NCBI GenBank assembly: GCA_015499995.1
Contig: JADNRV010000114.1
Location: 107,575 to 171,574 of the forward strand
Length of the DNA stretch: 64,000 nt
Source: Flammula alnicola
Taxonomy: Eukaryota > Basidiomycota > Agaricomycetes > Agaricales > Strophariaceae
Reading direction: 5' to 3'
Positions within the stretch are counted from its first letter, which is position 1. Every line of letters starts with the position of its first letter. This document shows positions 1 to 9,702 of the stretch, in pieces. The notes below the pieces were generated by a model, which was not told where the DNA came from, made no database searches, and worked only from the letters and a program-made list of their open reading frames with translations. A program made the position numbers and the translations under genes.

Positions 1-1301
1 ATTTCTGCAAGTCAAGGGTAAGTTAGTTTGGAGGTAGAGAGACGGAGAAGGAGGAGGAGGAAGGAGAGATGGCGAGATGGAGAGGAGATGGAGAAGGAGA
101 AGGAGAAGGAAAGAGAGAGAGAGAAGAGACCCACCCGCATCGCCACCTCCACCCCGTCCCTAAACTCGTGCACCGACCCGTCCTCCTTCCTATGCTGATA
201 AAAACAATCCTTCCCATACGGACACATCGGCCTATTCTTATTCTTCACCAGCGACTTTTGGAAGTACCTACATAAAACCCACACATTATCATCAAAAAAA
301 ATTCCACATAAATAATAACAACAGCAGAAAAGACCCACCGACAATCCACCCTCCCCATGCTCTCCTTATACGCCAGCACGACCCGCGCCTTCTCTGGGGT
401 GCCCTCGCGCCAGAACTTGGACGCCGGCGTGATGAACTTGGACGGCGTGCGACACATCGGGCAGCGCTTCGTGTTGCCCGAGTCGATCACCCCCCCAGGC
501 TTGTTCTCCGGGTCGCGCCATTGTTTGATGCACTGCAACGAGCGAATGTTATGTTATAGATGTGTAAGTAGGAGACGATGGCAGAGATGGCTTACGTTCG
601 TGCAAAAGATATGACTGCATCCACCTGTACGCATTATTGTACCACATCAGGACCGGTGTACATGAGAGAACGAAAGGAAAAGCGCACCCAACAACCCATA
701 AGTCGTCGGCTTCTCAAAGCAAATAGAACACAAATCGTCCTCCTCCTCGAGCTCGCTGCTGGGACCCGGCACAGACGCTTTCCCTTTATCTCTGTCTTTC
801 TCTTTCTCATCAGTGTGGAGGAACCAGCACTTATCCCCCCGCTTGCAAAATCCTAAACCCAAAAACGAAAGCACGATCAGCATCCCATCCCCTTCTTCCT
901 CGTCCAGCCAGCCAGCCAGCCAGAAGGTGAGTCAAGGCTAATACCCAACAACCCCTTCCCCCCCCAACGCACCCCAACCCCACCCCACCCCAAATCAAGC
1001 ACCCAAAACACAAAACCAAAAACCCACCTTGCGCATAAAACCGACACCTCTTCGACCTATCATACGGCGTAAGCAGCACAGGCGCAGCCCCTTCCCCTTC
1101 CCCTCCCCCCTCCCCCGCCGCATGCAAGAACTTGCACCTATCGCCCGCATAGCACCCGCGGGGGTGCGTGTAATACCGACACACGCCGCGCGCCTTCGAG
1201 GTGATAGGGCGAACGCCCGGTGGTGGTAAGTGTGCTGTGGTAGTACTAGTAATGGCACCGGGTTGGGTGGCCGCGGCGGTGTGTGTGTTTAGGGACGCCA
1301 T
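1..1301 (-). CDS. Makorin-like CCCH/RING E3 ubiquitin ligase, 3' end off window
   Basis: I read five complete exons (1301-1028, 852-688, 624-596, 532-339, 267-135) and the start of a sixth (from 4), all with GT..AG borders; phases add up to 265 uninterrupted residues. The product has the makorin order: CCCH finger C41-C50-C56-H60, second CCCH finger C86-C94-C100-H104, a C3HC4 RING at residues 133-183 (CSIC, then CSHIFC, C157, CPMC), and a third CCCH finger (CRYF, then CPYGKDCFYQH) near residues 220-245. The 29-nt micro-exon at 596-624 supplies the central RING Cys/His ligands, so it must be spliced in for the RING to work. Makorins are known to ubiquitinate proteins and bind RNA. The ATG at 1301 is the first in frame just ahead of the finger region; upstream ATGs in frame are possible. 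The protein continues beyond position 1. Confidence 0.9.
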
Positions 1302-1490
1302 ATCTGCATGCCTTGGCCTCTGTGCGTCTTTGTAAGTAATCTGTGGATACAGCGATATTGGCAAGGTTCCGGAATAAAGTAGGTGGGTGGGTGGTCTGAT
1401 GGTTGCAGTAGCAGTAGTGGGATGAGACGAGATAATCGGTGGAACGAATAGGACGGATGCCAGATGGGGTGTCACATCGTAAGGGAGTGG

Positions 1491-1498
1491 CACGTGAT
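1491..1498. promoter_or_regulatory. CACGTGAT E-box-like element upstream of makorin gene
   Basis: The octamer CACGTGAT lies 190 bp upstream of the makorin start and is followed by a T/A-rich run. The same octamer recurs at 2974, 7811, 14260, 22980 and 33956, mostly just upstream of coding starts. CACGTG is the core bound by bHLH factors such as Cbf1 in fungi; binding here is inferred. Confidence 0.4.
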
Positions 1499-1563
1499 GT
1501 TATTGTTATTCCCTTATAAGTCAAAGTTCAACTGTAAGTTCTGGCTCCAGAAGTCGGCGCTTG

Positions 1564-2129
1564 TTATTCTGCTTTCGGGACCTTCGACCGTCGCTGCCTC
1601 TCATGCAACATCTTGAGGATATCCAATAAATCGGTTTCGAAAAGCTTGGGCTCAGCACTGATACAGAAATCCTTCAGCGCCAATAAAGCCCAGCCGACCA
1701 TCTCTTTTGCTAGGGTGATCATACCTCCCGCGTTGCCCCAATTTTTGGGTGCCGATAAATCTACAATCAGTTCCTTCATCTGAACGGAAAGATTCCTTCT
1801 CCAAGCCCTCGATTACGACCTTCTTTTGCAATTCCTTCCGCAACACTTTCAAACAATGATACGCATCCATGTTCTGAAAGGCGACGCTCAGGGAATCGAC
1901 TCAAACGTCCAGTGTTAACGGACGTAAGACGATCCATGTCTTCTTCATAACCCGCGAGAATGACAACAAGTTTGGATTTGAAGTTGGGATGGGTAAAGAG
2001 CCCGACCAATTCTTCGATTGCTTTCTAAGCGAAGTAGCCTGAGCTCAAACGATACGCTTAATCAACGAATAAAACTTTGTCAAGCGCCTTCTCGAATATT
2101 TTCTTCGTTTTTGGTCCTGTCTGCCACCC
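1564..2129 (-). pseudogene. C-terminal remnant of AAA+ ATPase (CbxX/CfxQ-like)
   Basis: Minus-strand translation gives the second half of an AAA+ module of the CbxX/CfxQ type: a segment ending in the Walker B strand (KVLFVD), then AYRLSSGYFA, VVILAGYEEDMDRL and SRFPERR, followed by a helical C-terminal part to a stop at 1564. The reading frame is broken: the Walker B glutamate codon is TAA and a second stop (TAG) follows after AYRLSSGYFA. At least one frameshift separates SRFPERR from the next block (DAYHCLKVLRKELQKK), and a third block (KELIVDLSAPKNWGNAGG) is in yet another frame, possibly joined by an intron. The upstream half including Walker A is missing here; part of it lies at 5.0-5.5 kb. 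The remnant begins exactly where homology to the duplicated small gene stops (about 2130). Confidence 0.75.
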
Positions 2130-2308
2130 AACAAACGATATCGTCAGTTCTCTCCGACGGGGCAAGCTTTAACACAAGAATACGCTTGTCGACCCGATTT
2201 TGCCGCTTTACTGAAGGGAAGCTCTTCGAAATTGAAAGCCGAACTGGAGTCTAGAGAGAAGGCGGGAAAATGGGCGTCAGATTACATAAAATTGATACGA
2301 CGCGACAT
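2130..2308 (-). pseudogene. Broken copy of the 74-aa small gene (see 6902-7172)
   Basis: The sequence is a close copy of the two-exon gene at 6902-7172, including its start codon context, intron and most of the second exon. The first-exon donor (CGCG|GTGTGT in the intact copy) has changed, one base difference shifts the frame near the start of exon 2, and the last third is absent because the sequence switches at the shared ACGATATCGT into the AAA+ remnant. I consider it non-functional. Confidence 0.65.
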
Positions 2309-2398
2309 TGTGAAAGTGGTACTACTTAATAACCATAGGACAACAGTAAGGCGACTATAATACAATGATGGATTGCTCGAGTTTCGATATTTCAATCG

Positions 2399-2876
2399 TC
2401 AGTCCGTAGCTATGAACCAACCCGGTTCCTCTGTAAACCCTTGCTCAGCGAAAACCTTCTTCAACTCTTCCACTTTGTCGGACGGAGGGGCGAACTTGTC
2501 CTCACGACGCGTGCTTTTGATAATCGCGATGATCGTCTTCTCTCCAGTGCGTTCGCCCTTGGCATAAACTTGTTTGGGACTAATTATACCCGAATACCAA
2601 ACTTGATTGCATTTCCATTGCAGCGTCGAGAGAACTCTCATGGTATAGTCGCTCAAGAGTCTCGTGAGTTCTTCTTCGTCATCAACATTTGGAGGTACAG
2701 TGCTGTCGAAGTTAGCGAGCATGCGCTTGCGGTCGATAGGGAAGCCCCAAAGGGCGGCGTTGGGGTAACGTTCTAGACGACGAATTATCTGGCGAGCGGG
2801 AGGACGGTTGTCTGTCGTAGCTGTGGTTCGTAAGTATATCATTAAAGTCTGAAAATAACGATGGGTACGTACCCAT
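2399..2876 (-). CDS. Unrecognised 138-aa protein, paralogue 1
   Basis: Modelled as a 4-nt first exon (ATGG, 2876-2873), an intron starting GTACGT, and a main exon 2811-2399; total 417 nt with no stop. An unspliced start at 2842 is the alternative. I do not recognise the family. The protein is soluble, mixed charge, with LERYPNAALWGFPID near the start, a middle WYSGIISPK and a C-terminal KVEELKKVFAEQGF helix-like stretch. A second copy with the same structure lies at 7261-7738, about 90% identical by eye. A TATA-like element lies about 75 bp upstream of the start and a CACGTGAT element 98 bp upstream. Confidence 0.6.
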
Positions 2877-2948
2877 GGTCGCAGTGAATTCAGAGTGGCG
2901 TTGAACGATGAGCGTTAATAGTGAAGCATCATTGCAAGTTGGTTCGTT

Positions 2949-2956
2949 CTATATAA
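2949..2956 (-). promoter_or_regulatory. TATA-like element (TTTATATA on minus strand)
   Basis: On the minus strand TTTATATAG lies about 75 bp upstream of the start at 2876, with a palindromic ATCACGTGAT at 2972-2981 just further upstream. Position and order fit a compact promoter for the 138-aa gene; the call is inferred. Confidence 0.4.
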
Positions 2957-2981
2957 ACGGTAATATTCAACATCACGTGAT

Positions 2982-3537
2982 GTATCCACGCAACAAAACT
3001 GTAACAAACAATGTTACTAACGACAACTCGACCAGACGATAATCACTGTCCACAAGTTCCACATCAGCGTGAGGCCATTGTTCTTTCTTTGAAAAAAAAC
3101 CCCATTGTTTCTGAGTAGTCAATTGTCTTGCATTTAAATTCCTCTTTTTGCTTAATGTTCTGATGCATTCATGTCGCTAAATTACTTAATTACTATGGAG
3201 ACAGTGACAAAAGATCCTCAGAAGTTGAAAGCAACAAAAGCAATGGTACATACAAGGAAAACAAGATGGGCGAAAATGGGCCAATGCAAAGATATTACAA
3301 GGACGTCGGAGGCTTTTCCAGAAATTGCAACTCAGTTGAATAATGGAAAAGACAACACAAAGGCAACGACAAGACTGATGCGATGAATAAGAACTTCTGA
3401 GGCTCTGCAATAAATTCAACTCCGAAGAACAATGGGATGACACTGACAACACCGATGCCCTAGATCTGGGCCACCCGAGTCCATTTCTATTTAACCGCTC
3501 GATACTTGCTAAAATTTGGCAACCATATTTTGTCGAC
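2982..3537. other. Intergenic region, no supported gene
   Basis: This stretch separates the 138-aa gene from the next plus-strand gene. Short frames exist on both strands (for example 3171-3386), but they show no domain, no clear splice structure and no protein-like composition. I see no RNA gene. Confidence 0.5.
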
Positions 3538-4776
3538 ATGTCTCACCAAGAGCCTCTTCCTCCCCCTTACACCAGTTCGGAAAAGGTCCTGAATGGTATT
3601 TCACTGGCATATTCGACGCTCAATAACCCAAGGGGTCTAGAGTGCCTATGGAACAGCCCATACGGCCAATCATTCTACGAGCTTCTAAGCCCATATACAA
3701 AGGGCCAATTCATCACCAATTCTCCTTATACCCTGTGGCTACCAGCGCTTGTCCGAAAGGAACAAGTTCTTAGGAAACAGTTTCAAGATACTGGCCTAGA
3801 CTACGACGCCCCTGGCCGTCTCAGGACTGCTTTAAAGAAGGCTAGAGCTTTTCGATTCCCGAAGAGTACCAGTGTTCCAGTAGCTGGTCAGAGTGGTTCA
3901 CGCAAATCTGAGAGGATAGAGGTGGCAAGGAGGACCACAGATATCGCCAATCGGGACGCATTGGAGAAGGAAATCACCCACCTTTTGAAGGAAAGGGTGA
4001 AGATAATCAACAAGCAGAATGAACTTGCCAAACGTAAGCAAGCATCCCGTTTCATATCCTGACCTCGTTTGACTGATTACCCTATAGAAAGGAAGAAACT
4101 TGGGAACGACTACAGCATGGAATCTAATTCCGACCTGGCTTCGTTCGAAGAGGAACCAGATATTTTTGTCACCCATGTTGAGACTGTCAGGCTTCCACAG
4201 AAAAGGCGCTATGAACTCCGTGGTTGGAGGAAGGCCTACCACCAGTGTGGTGCCGTGATTGTCGAACTCAAGAAAGGGCCTAGCCGACTTCTAGTTGGCA
4301 GCCAATACTACCTGGACGCCAATTACCTGATCAAAGATGCTCAAAATGATTTGCTTCAATACTGTTCAGCATACTTTGCATGTTACCCAGACGCAACGAA
4401 CGTCATCGCTTTTGCCACAGGAGGGCCGATTTGGAGATGGGCCAATATACAGCCTGGCGAGACCCCCAGGTGGGACTTCGTGCTCAATTGTGCGAATCAG
4501 ACCAGTCCAATCAATGAAAAGCTTGCGCGTGAATGGGAGACTCGGTTCAGTCCAGTATTCCAACTCGGGACAAGGAATTCTGACAAAGAATTGACTAAGA
4601 TCAATCAGCAGTATATCTATCCCATGCTCAACCACACTCCTGCAATCCCGGCCCATCTCCTTGAGGTGGAAGACGACGACGAAGAGGAAGAGCAAGGCGA
4701 CGTCGATGCCTCTGAAGGCGAAGAAGACGAGGATAACCAAGTTCAAGACCGAGGTAACTGGCCGGGGGAAACATAA
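3538..4776 (+). CDS. Orphan two-exon gene, 394 aa, acidic C terminus
   Basis: Exon 1 is 3538-4033 and exon 2 is 4088-4776; the 54-nt intron has a GTAAGC donor and TATAG acceptor, and the spliced frame is open for 394 residues. I do not recognise a family. The N-terminal half has a PPPY-type start (EPLPPPYTSS), tryptophan/proline-rich segments, and a basic, probably coiled-coil stretch around residues 130-165. The second half has several aromatic-rich strands and ends in a strongly acidic tail (runs of D/E) around residues 360-385. There is no signal peptide and no membrane segment. The gene sits inside the gap between the two halves of the broken AAA+ gene, so it may have arrived by insertion. 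Confidence 0.7.
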
Positions 4777-5010
4777 GACGATACTGATTATACACTGGCA
4801 TGAACCTCAAATGAACCTTTCCTATATCATATGACAGATGTACGGTTATGGCTTCGTGGTCTATGTAGAATATGACTCTTCTCTAACTCTCTCTATCTAT
4901 ATTTACTATTCAGTGTGCTTTATGTATAGTACTCAATATGAAGCCGTTGAGCCACTTACTTCAAAGGATGGGTCATGATCGTGGATGCTGATTATTAGGA
5001 CTAATGGAAG
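4777..5010. other. Short intergenic stretch
   Basis: A/T-rich spacer downstream of the 394-aa gene; no gene, repeat or RNA recognised. Confidence 0.4.
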
Positions 5011-5465
5011 ACTGCTGGTGAAAGGTTGTGTCTATCTTCGAATTGATTTTAAGGAGCTGGTCCTTAACATCCTCGAGGCTAATCATATCCATGATGGCGT
5101 CGATGGCATCGCGCACCCTCTACATTTTCAAACATTTCCGAGGACGAGGAGGTCTCAAGGGACCAGTTGATGGACGGGCGGCTATTAGTATCATGCTGTC
5201 AGATGTTCAATTTTTTCGCTTCGATATGTTTTCACGGTCGTTTCGGCGGCATTGTGATCAAACACAATTTTGGAAAGATCCACATAATGAAAAAAAAAGA
5301 AGGACATCCCAAGTGCTCGAAAGAAAGTCTTGAAAATCCCTCCTCTTCCTCAACTTCAGCTTTTTCTTCCTGTAACTCCTTGACTAGAATCTCTCCTGCT
5401 TCTCCAAATAGACACATCTCCCCGAGATCCTTCGTATTATTTGTCCTTCTCGCAAGTTTCAAATC
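5011..5465 (-). pseudogene. N-terminal-side remnant of AAA+ ATPase gene
   Basis: The minus strand carries, in pieces and in different frames, a K/E-rich helical stretch (KELQEEKAEVEEEEGF), a short LETSSSSEMFENVEGA block and then AIDAIMDMISLEDVKDQLL, the typical lead-in to Walker A in CbxX/CfxQ-like AAA+ proteins. At least two frame changes and one stop separate the blocks, and the Walker A region itself is absent. It is on the same strand as, and upstream of, the C-terminal remnant at 1564-2129, so both are probably parts of one gene split by the 2.9 kb between them. Confidence 0.55.
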
Positions 5466-5558
5466 CTTGTGTATAGGTCTCCGACTCGATTAATACGGAA
5501 TCGATGAAAGAAACAACGTGCATGAAAGCGAGCAAAGTGTGTGATTAAGGTCAATGAA

Positions 5559-6682
5559 CTAGCCTGAACCATCTAAATATCGAACATCTAGCGGCTTAGA
5601 GAGGGGTCCTTGGGCAGTGGAGGGGCCGCAGGAGGGGCTCGTGATTGCGCAGGCGGAGGTGTTCTGCGGAGCAGGCCTGCTCCGCAGAGGAGGTCGAGTT
5701 GCGACTTCTGCCAGACTCGTGGGGCGTTGAGTGCGCGCTGGCGGTGCAGATGGTAGAGGAGGAGGTGGACGTGATGGAGGAGGGGGACGTGATGGAGGAG
5801 GAGGTACATTCAGCGGCCAACTCGGAGGCGGAGGTAGGGCCTGAGCTACAGGAGAAGTTTGTGGCGACGCACGTCCATCAACTGCATGTCGCCTTGAAAC
5901 AGGTGGAGGTGGCTTCGGCTTTTTTGGTTCTTTGAGCGCTGCTTGTTGTTGTGTAGGGTATTCACAGACGAAGTTTCTGATGGATTCCATTTCACGGGCA
6001 ACGACGTCTTCCCCTACAGCGCCCTCCAAATGTTCGACGAGGGCTGTCCATGATGGATCCACGCCTTTGGAGGTAAATCCCGAGTGTGCGTCGTAGCCCA
6101 TGTGAGCGACATGGATGAAAGACTTGTCTATCTTGCCACCCTTTGAGGCTTTCTTCTTCTTCTCTCCTTTTGGCTGTGCTATATGAATTCGCTGTCAGAA
6201 CAATCTATATCTCGAAGGATGGCTGCTGCTACTCACAGCCCTTGTTGTCTTTCTTATTCTTGACCTTTTTATGGAACGTTTTTGCTTCGGACTCATCTGC
6301 GAAAACAAAACCGATCATACATCGCTGAAATTGGGTAAGACGGGATAAATCGTGGAATAGCAGTATGTGGACGAACATCACCCTGAAATGAAAGAAAGAA
6401 CGCTCTGTCTTGGTTCAACTCCAGACCCTCATACAGTTCATGGTCCCAGATAACGCCCTTCGTTCCATCGATGTCGACCATCTTGAAATGCAGAGTATTG
6501 TTGTTATTATCTAGCGAGAACACCAGAGCGCCTTGAACACCTGCATACGCCCACTTGTTGGGCTGCGGATATGCATAGTAGATTCGAGCTAAAGCAGCAA
6601 AGACGATCTTGTGCGAGGGAGCAGAAACGGCATTCTTGACTTTAGTTTTCTCGTCAGCATTGAGCGTTGACTGAGAGGGCAT
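5559..6682 (-). CDS. WASP-like protein: WH1 + CRIB + polyproline, no WH2/CA tail
   Basis: Exons 6682-6377, 6324-6237 and 6178-5559 join in frame. Residues 1-~130 form a WH1 (EVH1) domain (KIVFAALARIYYAY, WAYAGVQGALVF, CMIGFVFADESEAKTF across the first junction). Next come a basic linker and a CRIB/GBD motif (IDKSFIHVAHMGYDAHSGFT), which in WASP binds GTP-loaded Cdc42, and then a proline-rich region suited to profilin or SH3 partners. The usual C-terminal WH2, central and acidic (VCA) segments that activate Arp2/3 are missing: the frame stops at 5559 and I find no VCA-like exon downstream. The first intron donor is GTTCGT, a little off consensus. It may be a truncated paralogue that acts as a regulator, or a gene that lost its end. 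Confidence 0.85.
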
Positions 6683-6901
6683 TTGTTCTGAAATCGACTA
6701 GGTGGTGATTCTGCAACGAGCTCGAGATGGATGTTGGAATCGAAGATGGTTATCTGAGATGCCCACGATTTTGAAAGCTTAAATTAAGCGCCCGTGCACG
6801 GACCGCCTATTTAAGTAAACTACCTCCAACATAAATTATATCAAAAAGGTAGCGAAGAATATAGAAATCAAGAAACAAGCTCCCAGATGAAAAGTATCAC
6901 C
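6683..6901. other. Intergenic stretch
   Basis: Spacer containing the presumed promoter of the WASP-like gene and the 3' flank of the 74-aa gene, both on the minus strand; no further gene seen. Confidence 0.4.
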
Positions 6902-7172
6902 TTATAAAGCGGAACACACATTAGAATTCTGACTTAATCTCGCAAGGTTAGCGGATGCTTTGGCGGCTCGATCGTAGTCTGGGTCATAGTCTTCTGGTCC
7001 AAAGACGATATCGTCAATTCTCTCCGACGGGACAAGCTTTAACATAAGAATGCGCTTGTCGACCTGATTTTGGCGCTCTAATGAAGCAAGCTCCTCACAA
7101 TTGAAAGCCGAACTGGATCTACAGAGAAGGCGGGAAAATGGCCGCCAGATTAAAATTGACACACCGCGACAT
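6902..7172 (-). CDS. Unrecognised 74-aa protein
   Basis: An 8-nt first exon (7172-7165) is followed by an intron with donor GTGTGT and acceptor CTGTAG and a 217-nt exon to the stop at 6902. Together they give 74 residues without interruption. The product has a charged helix-like centre (LERQNQVDKRILMLKLVP) and an acidic DPDYD segment. I do not recognise it. A TATATTATAG element lies roughly 60 bp upstream of the ATG. It lies immediately downstream of the 138-aa gene in the same orientation, and the same pair is repeated (in damaged form) at 2.1-2.9 kb, so the two genes were copied together. Confidence 0.55.
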
Positions 7173-7260
7173 TGTGAAAATGGTACTAATAACCGTAGGA
7201 TGGTAACAGTAAGGCGACTATAATATATGACGGATTGCTCGGTTTTCAATATTTCAATGG

Positions 7261-7738
7261 TCAGTCCGTAGCTATGAACCAACCCGGTTCCTCTGTAAAT
7301 CCCTGCTCAGCGAAAACCTTCTTCAACTCTTCCACTTTGTCGGACGGAGGGATGAACTTGTCCTCACGACGCGTGCTTTTGACAATCGCGATGATCGTCT
7401 TCTCCCCAATGCGTTCGCCCTTGGCATACACTTCTTTGGGACTAATTATGCCCGAATACCAAACGTGATTGCATTTCCGTTGCAACGTCGAGAAGACTCT
7501 CGAGGCATAGTCGTCCAAGAGTCTCGTGAGTTCTTCATCATCATCAACATTTGGAGGTACGGTGCTGTCGAAGTTAGTGAGCATGCGCTTGTAGTCGATA
7601 GGGAATCCCCAAAGGGCGGCGTTGGGGTAACGTTCTAGACGACGAAGTATCTGGCGAGCGGGAGGACGATTGTCTGCAGTAGCTGTGGTTCGTAAGTACA
7701 CCATGAAAATCGGGAAATAAGGACGGGTACGTACCCAT
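7261..7738 (-). CDS. Unrecognised 138-aa protein, paralogue 2
   Basis: Same structure as the gene at 2399-2876: a 4-nt first exon (7738-7735), GTACGT donor, and main exon 7673-7261, 417 nt in total and open throughout. Differences from paralogue 1 are mostly conservative, which suggests the protein sequence has been under some selection since duplication. An unspliced start near 7711 is possible. It is divergently arranged with Ada1 copy A: the two starts are about 110 bp apart with a CACGTGAT element (7811) between them. Confidence 0.6.
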
Positions 7739-7810
7739 AGTGGCAGCGAATTCCGAAGAGTCGTAAGTGGCATTCAAGGAAAGTTAAATACTGTGGCATG
7801 TGACATGTGA

Positions 7811-7818
7811 CACGTGAT
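7811..7818. promoter_or_regulatory. CACGTGAT element in a divergent promoter
   Basis: The octamer lies 30 bp upstream of the Ada1 copy A start and 73 bp upstream of the start of the 138-aa gene on the other strand. A matching element and flank occurs before Ada1 copy B (14260), so it was part of the ancestral promoter. Confidence 0.4.
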
Positions 7819-7847
7819 ATATTATTGTTTCCTTTACCACTACCACG

Positions 7848-9337
7848 ATGTCGCTCTCGTCGACGTCGACACTGAAAGGGCAGTTAATGAAGCACCTGGG
7901 CGCACAGGCGCAGACATACTTCGACTCTCTGTCCAGCTTTGTCTCAGGCAAGACCTCCCGCAGGAATTCGAGCAAGTTGCAAAGCAAGTCCTCTCGTCTC
8001 CAAACCTTCGTACGTCCCTGCCTCTATCTCTATCTCTACCTAACCCCACCAAAAGTACAACTCCACAATGCCCTCATAATATCCCTCTTCGACGCCACCG
8101 CCACCCTCAAACGGCCCCCCACACCCCCGCCCCCAGCACTCCCCAAGCCGCCCCCGACGAAGCGCCGGCGCACCCTGTTGCCGTACCAAGGGCCCCACGT
8201 CCCCGACGAGGCCCGCACCCTCCGCTCTGCGCGCATCAAACGCTGGACCTGGCCATGGGCAGACGCGAGCGTGAAAGACTAAAGACACTGCAGGCCGCCG
8301 CCCCGCCCTCTGCCGACCCCCCGCGTCCGAGGAAGGAGACGGACGAGATCGCGTGTGAGAGAGGGGTGGAGCTGTTATCTGAGCGAGGGGGTGTGTATAC
8401 TTATCTTCGTGTCCACCCTCGTGTTGTTCGCATCTGCTTACCATCCATCTACTCATGCCTCGTATATAGACCCCCCAGGCAGCCGTCTGCCCATCCACCT
8501 GCACTCCAGCACGCGCGCACCGACACTCCAACACGTCGCCGATCGCATGAACCTCATCTGCGCCCAGAACAACCTCAGCGCACCTTCACGTACCGTGCCC
8601 GCACTCATGACACTCGCATGCGAGGTGCGTATCTCCATAACCCACCTTCCATCCATCCTCCTCTCTACTCCTCTCTAACCTCACCCATCCCAGGCAAAGC
8701 TCAAACAACTAATAACTCACGCCCTAACACTAACATCCACCTCGCACGCCATATCGTCCATCGCCCCCTCCTCCTCTTCATCTTCCTCAACCTTGGGCAC
8801 CTCGGCACAACAGACCCACCACCACTATCCCCACAACAAACCTCCCGTGCTCACCCCGGACTCGTTCCACACCCTTTTCACCGTCTCCCCTGCGGACCTG
8901 CCGAACAAGTCCGCCGCAGCGATGCGTTTCGCTGTCTCCCGTCGTCTCTCGTAAGTAATGCGTTTCTTTGTTCTGATTTCTCTCTCTCTTTTGGTCTGGT
9001 CTGGTTTGTTTCGTGGATGTATACTGAGTCTCCCTTTGTTAACCCCCACCTTTATTATCAATCGCATCGCATATATTGTCATTATCGAATACGCGAAATT
9101 ACACGAAATACAAATACCCAAAATCATACGAACCGCACGCGTATACATCAAACGTCGAATAATCGAACGATGCCGACGAATCGGACCCAACGCAACGCAA
9201 CGCAACGCACCAGGACGATGACGCAGACGACGTTGTGTCCTCAAAGACCGCGAGGTGCGCGATCAGCGCTGGCAATCATGGCCCTCCTCGGCGAGCGGAG
9301 TACCGTCAGGGACAGTCTAATGGGGAAGGTTAGATGA
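7848..9337 (+). pseudogene. Ada1/SAGA-Tad1-like gene, copy A, frameshifted
   Basis: The pieces read as a fungal SAGA-Tad1 (Ada1/Hfi1) protein, a subunit of the SAGA histone acetyltransferase co-activator: N-terminal LKGQLMKHLGAQAQTYFDSL, then LHNALIISLFDATA, KRRRTLLPYQGPHVPDEART, the core APTLQHVADRMNLICAQNNL, and C-terminal LLGERSTVRDSLMGKV. Introns (GTACGT, GTGTGT, GTGCGT, GTAAGT donors) are at the same places as in copy B. Compared with copy B at least five single bases are missing (in the N-terminal exon, just before AMGRRERERL, before the last intron, and two in the last exon), so no continuous frame exists. The large frame spanning 7814-9337 is not the real one. It could be a pseudogene or an intact gene with sequence errors. 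Confidence 0.75.
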
Positions 9338-9702
9338 GGTGATATGATTGGGAGGTTGACAGATGTGGAGACTCTTTTGGTTTTGGTTTTGGTAGTAACT
9401 TTTTCGTTCATGCTGTACAGTATAGCGGGCCCAGCAAGAGTGCATGCTTGAAGACCCAGAGAGGGAATAAATGTTATATACAGGAAAAGGAATATATCAT
9501 GCGTGCTACTAAGAGCGAGACGAAAGACAAAAAGGAGAACATGGAGAAGAGATGAAATAATGTCTGTACCACTAAGCCAAAGGCATGCGCGAGCGGACCG
9601 CACAGCCTTGTGGCACGTCAGCGCGTATCGCGTTTGCTTGGGATATTTCTACAGAGGAAAGAGAAGTTTGAGGTAATAACTAAACGCAAGATCTATTCAA
9701 AT
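9338..9702. other. Intergenic region between Ada1 copy A and the DUF2235-caspase gene
   Basis: Convergent spacer. Its first 100 bases match the 3' flank of Ada1 copy B (T/G-rich run and TAGTAACTTTTTCGTTCA), so the duplication included the downstream region. No gene seen. Confidence 0.5.

Noticed and set aside
23..217. CT-rich frames at the left edge
   Set aside because: Pyrimidine-rich intron (minus strand) of the makorin gene with branch site CTAAC and acceptor TTGCAG.
5588..5935. Several overlapping frames rich in L/H, S/T or E/V
   Set aside because: Shadows of the WASP-like proline-rich exon in other frames.
7814..9337. 507-codon open frame on plus strand
   Set aside because: It crosses Ada1 exons and introns in mixed frames; splice sites and family blocks show it is not the real protein.
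9241..9603. 120-codon minus frame with hydrophobic stretch
   Set aside because: Antisense to the last exon and 3' flank of Ada1 copy A; no matching frame in copy B.
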